5,637 nucleotides of DNA from NCBI GenBank assembly GCA_002403295.1, contig DHHN01000166.1, positions 1,689 to 7,325 on the forward strand, written 5' to 3'. The position numbers and the translations under genes were made by a program. The notes under the pieces were generated by a model. It saw nothing but the letters and a program-made list of their open reading frames with translations, was not told the DNA's origin and did no database searches. Of this stretch, positions 1 through 5,637 are shown piece by piece (the first letter of the stretch is position 1; the number at the start of each line of letters is the position of its first letter). Source of the DNA: a bacterium UBP1_UBA4771 (lineage in GTDB: Bacteria; Krumholzibacteriota; Krumholzibacteriia; Krumholzibacteriales; Krumholzibacteriaceae).

Positions 1-3000
1 GGCGCGCGGTACACGATCGTCGACGCGGAACGGCTCGGCCGCTGCTTCCTGATGCCCGAAGGAGCGGGCGCGGTCCGGCTCGAGGGGCTCACGCTGCGGA
101 ACGGCGCGGCCGAGGGGGCGGGCGACGCCGGCCGCGGCGGCGCGATTCTCTCGAGAAACGGGGAGGCCTCGATCGTCGGCTGCGTCGTCACGGGCGGACG
201 CGCGGCGCGCGGCGGCGGTCTCTACGTCGAAAACGGGCTCTCCGAGCTCAAGCAGTGCGCGATACGGCGCAACGCGGCATCCGAGGCCGGCGGAGGAATT
301 TTCGTCGACGGGGCCGATCTATCGATCGACCGCTGCGTCGTCGCGTGGAACACCTGCGCGGGCGACGGCGGCGGCGTCTATGTGAGCGGCTCGTCGCCGG
401 ATATCGCCGGCTGCTCGTTCGCGTACAACGCGGCCGGCGCGCGCGGGGGAAGCATCTATTTCACCGAAAGCTCATGGGCGACGGTGTCCCGTACGATCGT
501 CGCCTTCACGCTCGGCGGCGAGGGCGTGTATCAGGACGGCTCCGGCGGCGGGATCCAGTTCAGTTGCTGCGATTTCTACGGCAACGCGAGCGGGGACGGG
601 GGCGGCGCCGCGGCGATCCCGGCGGGAGACGGGGAGATCGTCTTTGCCGATCCGCAGTTCTGCGACGCCGCGCGCGACGATTTCGGCGTCGGCGACGGTT
701 CGCCCTGCCGGCCCGAGGGGAACCCATGCGGCGAGCTCATCGGCGCCATCGGCGAGCGCTGCCACACGAAGACGACGTGGTACGTCATGGCGGACGGCTC
801 GGGCGACGAGCCGACGATCGCGGCCGCGGTGAACCGGGCCTCGCCGGGGGATACGATCATGCTCGCAGCGGGCGTCTTCACGGGACCGGGCAACCGCGAC
901 ATAAGCTTCGGCGGGAAGAATCTCGTCGTCCGTTCCGAGAGCGGTCCCGGAGAGACCGTCATCGACTGCGGCGCCTCGCGGGGAGAGCTCCATTACGGTT
1001 TCTACCTTCAGAACGGAGAGAGCTCCTCGTCGGCGATCGAGGGGCTCACGATCCGCCTCGCGATGCTCGGCGGCATCCGCTGCTTCGACGCGAGCCCCGT
1101 CATCCGCGACTGCGTCATCGACAGCTGCATCACGAATGGTTCGACGCATGGCGGCGCGATCTATCTTCTGCGGTCGAGCTCTCTCGTCGAGGGCTGCACG
1201 CTCACGAACAACAGGGCCAATCCGACGGGCGGCGGCGTCTATTGCAGGGAGTACACCGGGAGCATCGTGGATTGCACGATAACCGGAAACAGCGCCGTGC
1301 GCTACGGCGGCGGCATCGGCGTCGCGACGAGCTCGACCGCACGCATCGCGCGCTGCACCGTGAGCGGAAACACCGCTTCGGGCGATCACGGCGGCGGCAT
1401 ATACATCATGTCCGCGACCGCCGTGATAGACACCTGCGTGATGAGCGGCAACACGGGCGGCTTCGGCGGCGGTCTCTACAACGGCCTGAGCTCCTTCTGC
1501 ACGATACGCCGATCGATCCTCGCCGGCAACCACGCCCGGCAGGGAGGCGGCGGCGCCTATACGAGCGCGAACATGACGATGGAGAACTGCACCGTGGCGG
1601 GCAACTCCGCGGCGCAATACGGCGGCGGCATCGAGAGCTTCAACGGCGCGCAGAACCCCATCAGCGGCTCGATCATCGCCTCGAATCTCAGCAATCAGGG
1701 GATCTACACGGTGAGCGGCGTTCAAGCCATATCGTGCAGCGACGTGTTCGGAAACGCGGGCGGCGATTACGGCGGGAGCACGCCGAACCAGACGGGACTC
1801 AACGGCAACTTCTCCGTCGATCCGGGCTTCTGCAACGCCGCGGCGCAGGACTACGCCCTGTACGACACCTCGGGCTGCGCGCCGGAGCGCAGCCCCTGCG
1901 GCACGCTCGTCGGCGCCGCCGGCGTGGGATGCCGCATCGCGCCGAATCTCGTCATCGACGCCGTGGACCTCGGCGGCGCGTCGGTGGAGGCGGGGCGGAG
2001 CATCGCCGCCAGGATCGTCGTGCGAAACGACGGCGTCGTCGACGCCGATACCTTCGCCGTCGATTTCTACGCCGCGCGGGAAACGGCGCCCGGCGCGGGC
2101 GATCGGGGAGAGCGGCGGATCGTCGTGCCCTCTCTCGCCGTCGGCGACACGGTCGTCTGGACGACGGAGGCTTTCGGGAGCGACACGATCGGCGCGTGGC
2201 GATGCTGGGTCGCCGCCGACCCCGACGGCAGGCTGGTCGAGACGAACGAGAGCGATAACGTGAGCGGTCCGCACGATGTGAGCTGGACGCCGCCCCGCGA
2301 GGGCGGCTGGCCGGTCGCGGCGGCGGGGGTCGTCGCGCCGCCGCTGCTCGTCGATCTCGACGGCGATCCCTCGACGCTCGAGGTGGTCGCCGGAGGCGCT
2401 GACGGGCTGCTCCGCGCATGGAGCGCCGGCGGCGGGCCGCTCGACGGATGGCCCGTCGCGCTCGGCGGCGCGGTGCGTTCGGCGGCCGCCGGGGGGGACA
2501 TCGCGGGCGATTCGCGGAACGAGATCGTCGTCGGCTGCGACGACGGAAAGATCTACGCGTTCGATGCCGCCGGGCAGAAGCTCTGGGAGCGGATCGTTTC
2601 CGGGTCCGCGCCCGTTCTCTCGACTCCAGCGCTCGCCGACCTCGATGGCGACGGCAAGGCGGAGGTCCTCTGCGGCGCCGCGGGGTTGCTCCATGTCCTC
2701 TCGGGGACGGGGGATCCCTTCGCGGGCGGCTGGCCGCTCGATCTCGGGTCGGCGGAGGCCGGATCGCCCGCCGTGGGCGATGTCGATCTCGACGGCGATG
2801 CCGAAATCGCCATCGTGAGCTGGAGCGGCGGCGAGATCCCTCTGTCGAGGGTCCACCTGTTCAGCGCCGACGGCGCCCCGTTCGGACCCGCCTGGCCGGT
2901 CACGGTCGACACGCTCCTCGTTCCCGACGCCATGATAGGCGACGTCGCGGGCGATCATGGACGCCTCGAGATCGTCGCGGTCGGAACGAACGGCGCCGTG

Positions 3001-3852
3001 TACGCATGGAACTCGGACGGGAGCCCAAGCTTCCCCGCGCATCGCGTTTCCGGCTCGATAGAATCGTCTCCGGCTCTCGCCGACCTCGACGGCGATGGGT
3101 ATCTCGACGTCGCGGTGGTCTCCCGGCGCTGGTTCCAGGAGGGCGAGGGCGGGTCGTGGGAGGGTTTCGCGAGCGCCGTCAGCGGGCGCGCCGGCGTTCT
3201 CTTTTCGGAGAGGATATCGCAGCGGCCGGACGACACGGGCGCCATTCCCGGACCGATCTGCATCGGAAAACCGAAGGACCTCTTCGCGGGCGATCCCGCA
3301 GGCGCCGTGCGCGCGCTTCTCATGGGCCTGTCCGTTTTCATGGCAGCGCCGATCGCGGCCTCGCCCGCTGCCGGCGACATGGACGGAGACGGGTGGATCG
3401 AGATAGTCGTCCCGACGAACGACGATTCGATGCGCTGCTACGAGCTTCGCACTCCCCGGGTCCCCGTCGAGGCCCTCTGGTGGCCTCTCGCGCGCAGGAG
3501 CGCGGCGCGAACGGGTTCCTACGGCTACGAGCCGGTGAGCGGCGCGGGCGAAGACCCCGCCGCCGCGGCGCCGCGCCTGACGGCCATTCGCTCCATCTAC
3601 CCGAATCCGTTCAATCCATCAGCGAGGATCGTGTTCGACGTCGCGAAGCGGTCGCGCGTCACGATCAAGATTTACGACGCCGGCGGCCGCGAGGTGGCCG
3701 TGATCGCGACGGGCGATCTCGAGGCGGGCCGTCACGAAACGGTCTGGAACGGCAGAACGTCGTCGGGAGCCGCCGCGGCGTCGGGGGTCTATTTCTGCAG
3801 GCTCGCGGCGGGAGAGGCGCTCAGCACGAGGAAATTGATTCTCATGCGGTAA
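1..3852 (+). CDS. Large secreted/surface protein: tandem beta-helix, CARDB, FG-GAP propeller and YPNPFNP sorting domain (5' partial)
   Basis: The frame is open from base 1 to the TAA at 3850-3852, giving 1283 residues. The codons before the ATG at 52 (GARYTIVDAERLG...) already belong to the beta-helix fold, so the true start lies upstream. Codons are counted from base 1. Codons 1-254 are the end of a right-handed parallel beta-helix with 25-27-residue coils of the type CxIxxNxAxxxGGGIxV. Codons 258-644 are a second, complete helix that opens with YVMADGSGDEPTIAAAV and GPGNRDISFGGKNLVVRS. Codons 647-762 look like a CARDB domain (RNDGVVDADTF, then ETNESDNV). Codons 763-1180 hold FG-GAP/VCBS blades with DLDGDG calcium-type loops. 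Codons 1191-1283 are a FlgD-Ig/type IX-like sorting domain (YPNPFNP at 1200, then SGVYFCRL, ending RKLILMR). No catalytic motif is visible. Adhesion, carbohydrate binding or another surface role is inference. A lyase or hydrolase activity in the helix cannot be excluded. Confidence 0.93.
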   Translation, partial: GARYTIVDAERLGRCFLMPEGAGAVRLEGLTLRNGAAEGAGDAGRGGAILSRNGEASIVGCVVTGGRAARGGGLYVENGLSELKQCAIRRNAASEAGGGIFVDGADLSIDRCVVAWNTCAGDGGGVYVSGSSPDIAGCSFAYNAAGARGGSIYFTESSWATVSRTIVAFTLGGEGVYQDGSGGGIQFSCCDFYGNASGDGGGAAAIPAGDGEIVFADPQFCDAARDDFGVGDGSPCRPEGNPCGELIGAIGERCHTKTTWYVMADGSGDEPTIAAAVNRASPGDTIMLAAGVFTGPGNRDISFGGKNLVVRSESGPGETVIDCGASRGELHYGFYLQNGESSSSAIEGLTIRLAMLGGIRCFDASPVIRDCVIDSCITNGSTHGGAIYLLRSSSLVEGCTLTNNRANPTGGGVYCREYTGSIVDCTITGNSAVRYGGGIGVATSSTARIARCTVSGNTASGDHGGGIYIMSATAVIDTCVMSGNTGGFGGGLYNGLSSFCTIRRSILAGNHARQGGGGAYTSANMTMENCTVAGNSAAQYGGGIESFNGAQNPISGSIIASNLSNQGIYTVSGVQAISCSDVFGNAGGDYGGSTPNQTGLNGNFSVDPGFCNAAAQDYALYDTSGCAPERSPCGTLVGAAGVGCRIAPNLVIDAVDLGGASVEAGRSIAARIVVRNDGVVDADTFAVDFYAARETAPGAGDRGERRIVVPSLAVGDTVVWTTEAFGSDTIGAWRCWVAADPDGRLVETNESDNVSGPHDVSWTPPREGGWPVAAAGVVAPPLLVDLDGDPSTLEVVAGGADGLLRAWSAGGGPLDGWPVALGGAVRSAAAGGDIAGDSRNEIVVGCDDGKIYAFDAAGQKLWERIVSGSAPVLSTPALADLDGDGKAEVLCGAAGLLHVLSGTGDPFAGGWPLDLGSAEAGSPAVGDVDLDGDAEIAIVSWSGGEIPLSRVHLFSADGAPFGPAWPVTVDTLLVPDAMIGDVAGDHGRLEIVAVGTNGAVYAWNSDGSPSFPAHRVSGSIESSPALADLDGDGYLDVAVVSRRWFQEGEGGSWEGFASAVSGRAGVLFSERISQRPDDTGAIPGPICIGKPKDLFAGDPAGAVRALLMGLSVFMAAPIAASPAAGDMDGDGWIEIVVPTNDDSMRCYELRTPRVPVEALWWPLARRSAARTGSYGYEPVSGAGEDPAAAAPRLTAIRSIYPNPFNPSARIVFDVAKRSRVTIKIYDAGGREVAVIATGDLEAGRHETVWNGRTSSGAAAASGVYFCRLAAGEALSTRKLILMR
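181..492 (+). repeat. Beta-helix coil array 1 (four coils)
   Basis: Four consecutive coils of 25, 26, 26 and 27 codons each begin with Cys (TGC at 181, 256, 334, 412) and carry a central GGGI/GGGL/GGGV/GGSI. The repeat is at protein level. The DNA copies are diverged, so this is an old structural repeat and not a recent tandem duplication. It belongs to the first, truncated beta-helix module. Confidence 0.8.
649..762 (+). repeat. 38-residue cysteine-rich closing motif, copy 1
   Basis: This segment runs from DPQFCDAA to GAIGERC and closes the first beta-helix module. It has the same length, 38 codons, as the segment at 1819-1932 and shares 20 of 38 residues with it, including all four cysteines (positions 5, 20, 27 and 38 of the motif) and the PCGxLxGAxG stretch. 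Four cysteines in an exported protein suggest two disulfides capping the helix; that is inference. Confidence 0.85.
1111..1668 (+). repeat. Beta-helix coil array 2 (seven coils)
   Basis: Seven consecutive coils of 28, 26, 27, 27, 26, 25 and 27 codons start at 1111, 1195, 1273, 1354, 1435, 1513 and 1588. Six begin with Cys and one (1513) with Ser. Typical pieces are CTITGNSAVRYGGGI, CTVSGNTASGDHGGGI and CTVAGNSAAQYGGGI. A partial further coil starts at 1669 (SIIASN). The conserved Asn and the GGG turn recur in register, as expected of stacked beta-helix rungs. Confidence 0.85.
1819..1932 (+). repeat. 38-residue cysteine-rich closing motif, copy 2
   Basis: This segment runs from DPGFCNAA to GAAGVGC and closes the second beta-helix module just before the CARDB domain. 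It is the partner of 649-762: same length, four aligned cysteines, 20 of 38 residues identical. The pair is the clearest evidence that the whole helix module was duplicated. Confidence 0.85.
2299..3535 (+). repeat. FG-GAP/VCBS beta-propeller blades
   Basis: Within the first gene, seven acidic calcium-type loops mark the blades: DLDGDP at 2353, DIAGDS at 2497, DLDGDG at 2638, DVDLDGD at 2779, DVAGDH at 2941, DLDGDG at 3082 and DMDGDG at 3376. Spacing is 141-162 bases, except for 294 bases between the last two, which fits one extra blade that has lost its loop. Most loops are followed by a hydrophobic strand such as EIVVG or DVAVV. The region ends in a WWPLARRSAARTGSYGYE segment that resembles the usual end of such propellers. 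Seven or eight blades are plausible. Confidence 0.85.
3571..3849 (+). other. C-terminal FlgD-Ig/type IX-like sorting domain of the first gene
   Basis: The last 93 residues contain YPNPFNPSARIVFDV, a VTIKIYDAGGREV strand pair, an AGRHETVWNG turn, SGVYFCRL and the end TRKLILMR. This is the widespread C-terminal module of secreted proteins in FCB-group bacteria. It is used as a type IX secretion signal in Bacteroidetes; in other phyla its route is less well established. It predicts surface or extracellular location. Confidence 0.8.
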
Positions 3853-3885
3853 TCATTCGTTGCAAGCGGAGTGTATTACAAAGAT

Positions 3886-3913
3886 GGGGCGGCCGGACGG
3901 GTCGCCCCTTTTT
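3886..3913 (+). terminator. Rho-independent terminator after the surface protein gene
   Basis: GGGGCGGCC (3886-3894) pairs with GGTCGCCCC (3900-3908): nine pairs, one of them a G-T wobble at 3892/3902. The loop is GGACG (3895-3899), and TTTTT follows directly at 3909-3913. It lies 33 bases after the TAA. The stem is strong and the T tract stands out in this GC-rich DNA, so it should end most transcripts of the upstream gene. Confidence 0.88.
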
Positions 3914-3917
3914 AAGG

Positions 3918-3947
3918 TTGATCGCAGAGGTTAACCTATGATAGAAT
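3918..3947 (+). promoter_or_regulatory. Candidate sigma70-type extended -10 promoter for the subtilisin gene
   Basis: A -10 box TAGAAT (3942-3947, five of six to TATAAT) is preceded by TG at 3939-3940, giving an extended -10 (TGaTAGAAT). TTGATC (3918-3923, four of six to TTGACA) lies 18 bases upstream as a possible -35. It sits just after the terminator in a locally AT-rich patch. Transcription would start near 3954, leaving a leader of about 70 nt. The position and motifs fit well, but no start site is proven, and sigma preferences in this lineage may differ. Confidence 0.55.
3925..3940. promoter_or_regulatory. Candidate operator: inverted repeat in the promoter spacer
   Basis: CAgAGGTTAACCTaTG is an inverted repeat with seven of eight pairs matched. 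Its core AGGTTAACCT (3928-3937) is a perfect 10-bp palindrome. It almost exactly fills the spacer between the proposed -35 and -10 boxes, where repressors or MerR-type regulators bind. No regulator gene is in the window, so its identity is unknown. Confidence 0.33.
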
Positions 3948-3956
3948 AATGCATTA
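3947..3956. promoter_or_regulatory. Second palindrome at the predicted transcription start
   Basis: TAATGCATTA is a perfect 10-bp palindrome that begins at the last base of the -10 box and covers the predicted start site. Its centre is 19 bases from the centre of the spacer palindrome. The sequences differ, so the two need not bind the same protein. It may be chance in AT-rich DNA. Confidence 0.22.
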
Positions 3957-3978
3957 GCATATCGATCTTCGGGGTGCC

Positions 3979-4014
3979 GGAGGCTCTCGCCGCCTCCCGT
4001 CAGAGCGATGGAGG
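3979..4014 (+). promoter_or_regulatory. Leader with alternative pairings that could hide the ribosome binding site
   Basis: GGAGGC (3979-3984) can pair with GCCTCC (3992-3997) across a seven-base loop. The same CCTCC (3993-3997) can instead pair with the Shine-Dalgarno GGAGG (4010-4014). The two pairings exclude each other, so the first hairpin would free the ribosome binding site and the second would mask it. Stems are only five to six pairs long, so this is suggestive only. Confidence 0.3.
4010..4014 (+). promoter_or_regulatory. Shine-Dalgarno of the subtilisin gene
   Basis: GGAGG with nine bases to the ATG at 4024. It decides the start: the ATG at 4008 overlaps the ribosome binding site and opens a different frame, whereas the ATG at 4024 begins a signal peptide in the frame of the protease. 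Confidence 0.85.
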
Positions 4015-4023
4015 TTCTTTGCA

Positions 4024-5637
4024 ATGAAGAGGTTGCCGCTGTTTCTCATCTTGGCGTTTGTTGCGTCGTCTCTGGTTTTCGACCTCAGGGCGGAAGAGCC
4101 GGTGCTCGACGCGCTCGCCCGGGAGTTCGCCGCGAAGGCCGAGACCGAGCGCTCGCAGGCGTATCGTCTCGCCGCGGAAAAGGGCTGGCCGACGAGCGGC
4201 TTCGGCGAGGGGGGGAGCTATTTCGAGCTCCAGAAGCTCGTGAACGGCATTCCGCGCTTCTATACGACGTTCAACAGGAACGCCGCCATCTCGACGAGGG
4301 CCGACTCCGTGAACGCCCTCATCGGAGGCGGAAGCGGCTTCGTTCTTCGGATGTGGGACGGAGGGAGGCCCCGCACGACGCACCGCGAGTACGGCGGCCG
4401 GGTCGTATGGGCCGATGCCGCGTCGGGCACGATCGCCGGGCACGCGACGCACGTTGCGGGGACGCTCGTGGCAAGCGGCGTGCGCGCCGACGCGAAGGGC
4501 ATGTCGTACGCGGCGACCGTGCGCGCGTTCGAGTGGAACAGCGACGCCTCGGAAATGGCGAGCGAGGCCGCGGCGGGAGCGAACCTCTCGAACCATTCCT
4601 ATGGATTCATCGCGGGCTGGTACTACAGCACCTCGAACAGTTACTGGTACTGGTACGGCGACACGGCGATAAGCGAGGTCGAGGATTACAGCTTCGGTTT
4701 CTACGATTCCAACGCACAGATGTACGATCAGATCGCCGTCAACGCGCCGAACTACCTCATCGTCGTCTCGTCGTCGAACGACCGCGACGACGCCGGACCG
4801 GCCCCCGGAACAAAGCATTACTACTATGACACACGCTACGGCGCCTGGCGGTTCAGCACGAAGACGCGAAACCCGGACGGCACCCCCCTCAACTACGACT
4901 GCATCCCGTTCGGCTTCCAGATATCGAAGAACACGCTCACCGTCGGCGCCGCGAACGACGTCCTCTCCTACGCGGGCCCCGCGTCGGTGACGCTCGCGGC
5001 GTTCAGCAGCACGGGGCCCTGCGACGACGGCAGGATCAAGCCCGACCTCGTGGGGAACGGCGTCGAGCTCATATCCTCCTATTCGACGACCGATTCGTCC
5101 TACGCGATCGCGAGCGGCACTTCGATGTCCTCGCCGAACGTGTGCGGATCGCTCGGCCTCGTCGCGGATTACTACCGGGATACGCACGGCGGCACGCCGC
5201 TCCGTTCGTCGACGCTCAAGGCGCTCGCGATCCATACGGCGCTCGAGGCGGGTCCCGCCGCGGGCCCCGATTATCAGTTCGGCTGGGGGCTCCTCAACAC
5301 GCGGGCGCTCCACCGGCTTCTCGAGCGGGACAATGCCGACGAATCGAAGGGGCTCGTCGAGGAGCTCGCGCTCGCGAACGGCCAGACGCTCGAATACGGA
5401 TACCGCGTGTCCGGCGCGCCGGCGGAGCTCAGGGTCACGATCTGCTGGACCGATCCGGCGGGCACGCCCCCCTCGCCCTCGCTCGATCCGTCGACCCGGA
5501 TGCTCGTGAACGATCTCGATCTCAGGGTCGTCAAGGGGGCCGCCACGAACTATCCGTGGCGCCTCGATCGGACCAATCCCGCCGCAGCCGCGACGAAGAA
5601 CGACAACAACGTCGACAACGTCGAGCAGGTCGTCGTC
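4024..5637 (+). CDS. Secreted KP-43-like subtilisin serine protease, peptidase family S8 (3' partial)
   Basis: The frame is open from ATG 4024 to the window end: 538 codons with no stop, so the C-terminus is missing. Residues 1-23 form a Sec signal (KR, then a hydrophobic stretch, possible cleavage after A23). Residues 24 to about 100 are a short pro-segment with the family-like stretch NGIPRFYTTFNRNAAIST. The catalytic domain has Asp112 in RMWDGG, His140 in GHATHVAGTL, oxyanion-hole Asn252 in VVSSSNDRDD and Ser367 in SGTSMSSP, so the triad is complete. Also visible are SNHSYG (N190), FSSTGPCDDGRIKPDLVGNG and the closing FGWGLLNTRAL. From about residue 443 a beta-sandwich follows (LRVTICWTDPAGTPP, LVNDLDLRV, DNNVDNVEQVVV), as in KP-43-type proteases where it binds calcium. 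It should act outside the cell as an endopeptidase; the substrate is unknown. The missing end probably carries more linker and perhaps a sorting domain like that of the upstream gene. Confidence 0.94.
   Translation, partial: MKRLPLFLILAFVASSLVFDLRAEEPVLDALAREFAAKAETERSQAYRLAAEKGWPTSGFGEGGSYFELQKLVNGIPRFYTTFNRNAAISTRADSVNALIGGGSGFVLRMWDGGRPRTTHREYGGRVVWADAASGTIAGHATHVAGTLVASGVRADAKGMSYAATVRAFEWNSDASEMASEAAAGANLSNHSYGFIAGWYYSTSNSYWYWYGDTAISEVEDYSFGFYDSNAQMYDQIAVNAPNYLIVVSSSNDRDDAGPAPGTKHYYYDTRYGAWRFSTKTRNPDGTPLNYDCIPFGFQISKNTLTVGAANDVLSYAGPASVTLAAFSSTGPCDDGRIKPDLVGNGVELISSYSTTDSSYAIASGTSMSSPNVCGSLGLVADYYRDTHGGTPLRSSTLKALAIHTALEAGPAAGPDYQFGWGLLNTRALHRLLERDNADESKGLVEELALANGQTLEYGYRVSGAPAELRVTICWTDPAGTPPSPSLDPSTRMLVNDLDLRVVKGAATNYPWRLDRTNPAAAATKNDNNVDNVEQVVV

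Noticed and set aside
52..54. ATG at 52 as the start of gene 1
   Set aside because: The frame is open to base 1 and codes for beta-helix sequence before this Met. No ribosome binding site or signal peptide is present here.
181..1668. Regular GGCGGCGGC-rich spacing suggesting a CRISPR-like or tandem DNA array
   Set aside because: The periodicity is at protein level (GGG turns of beta-helix coils); the DNA units are diverged and lie within one open frame.
255..2258. Plus-strand open frame of 667 codons in another frame
   Set aside because: Extremely Arg-rich translation typical of a shifted frame in GC-rich DNA; it lies wholly within the beta-helix/CARDB coding region.
472..3042. Very long minus-strand open frame (856 codons)
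   Set aside because: It is in exact codon register with the sense gene, so its stops would require sense codons TTA, CTA or TCA, which this GC-rich gene almost never uses. Its translation is rich in Arg, Ala and Asp with no recognisable domain, whereas the sense frame has clear domains.
3860..3879. TTGCAA ... TATTAC as a promoter
   Set aside because: The spacer is only eight bases, and the transcript would run straight into the terminator at 3886-3913.
2418..3941. Plus-strand open frame of 507 codons overlapping the end of gene 1
   Set aside because: Arg-rich shifted-frame shadow of the propeller; it runs through the terminator and has no domain signal.
3842..4024. 60-codon minus-strand open frame across the intergenic region
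   Set aside because: It is explained by the terminator, promoter and leader, and shows no domain or convincing ribosome binding site.
4008..4829. Plus-strand open frame starting at ATG 4008
   Set aside because: Its ATG overlaps the Shine-Dalgarno of the true start, and the frame gives an Arg-rich protein without a signal peptide or motifs.
4000..5313. Minus-strand open frame of 437 codons opposite the protease gene
   Set aside because: Same cause: codon-register antisense of a gene that avoids TTA, CTA and TCA. The sense frame carries the complete S8 catalytic motifs.

Overview
The window is GC-rich bacterial DNA carrying parts of two large secreted or surface proteins on the + strand. Both genes are cut by the window edges. 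The first gene encodes a protein with beta-helix, CARDB and FG-GAP/VCBS domains and a YPNPFNP-type C-terminal sorting/FlgD-like domain. The second encodes a KP-43-like subtilisin (peptidase S8). This combination, at high GC with a bias to CTC/ATC/GTC/GGC codons, is typical of uncultured bacteria of the wider FCB group (lineages such as Krumholzibacteriota, Eisenbacteria or Latescibacterota) rather than classical AT-rich Bacteroidetes. The exact phylum cannot be decided from this window.

Layout: bases 1-3852 are the 3' part of the multidomain surface protein gene, open at the left edge. Its visible order is: beta-helix module 1 (truncated), beta-helix module 2 (complete), a CARDB Ig-like domain, a calcium-motif beta-propeller, and a C-terminal sorting domain. 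Bases 3853-4023 form a short intergenic region that is much more AT-rich in its middle. It holds a strong rho-independent terminator, then an extended -10 promoter with two 10-bp palindromes in and beside it, then a leader of about 70 nt with mutually exclusive hairpins, and a clear Shine-Dalgarno. Bases 4024-5637 are the 5' part of the subtilisin gene: signal peptide, short pro-segment, complete catalytic domain and most of a C-terminal beta-sandwich. It runs off the right edge without a stop.

The genes point the same way, but the terminator and new promoter between them make two transcription units more likely than one operon. Both products should be exported across the inner membrane. The first is predicted to be delivered to the cell surface or medium by a type IX-like or related C-terminal sorting route. 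A functional link between the protease and the adhesin-like protein is possible but is not shown by the sequence. I see no mobile element, RNA gene, CRISPR array or defence system. The most interesting parts are the internal module duplication in gene 1 and the compact regulatory region in front of gene 2.
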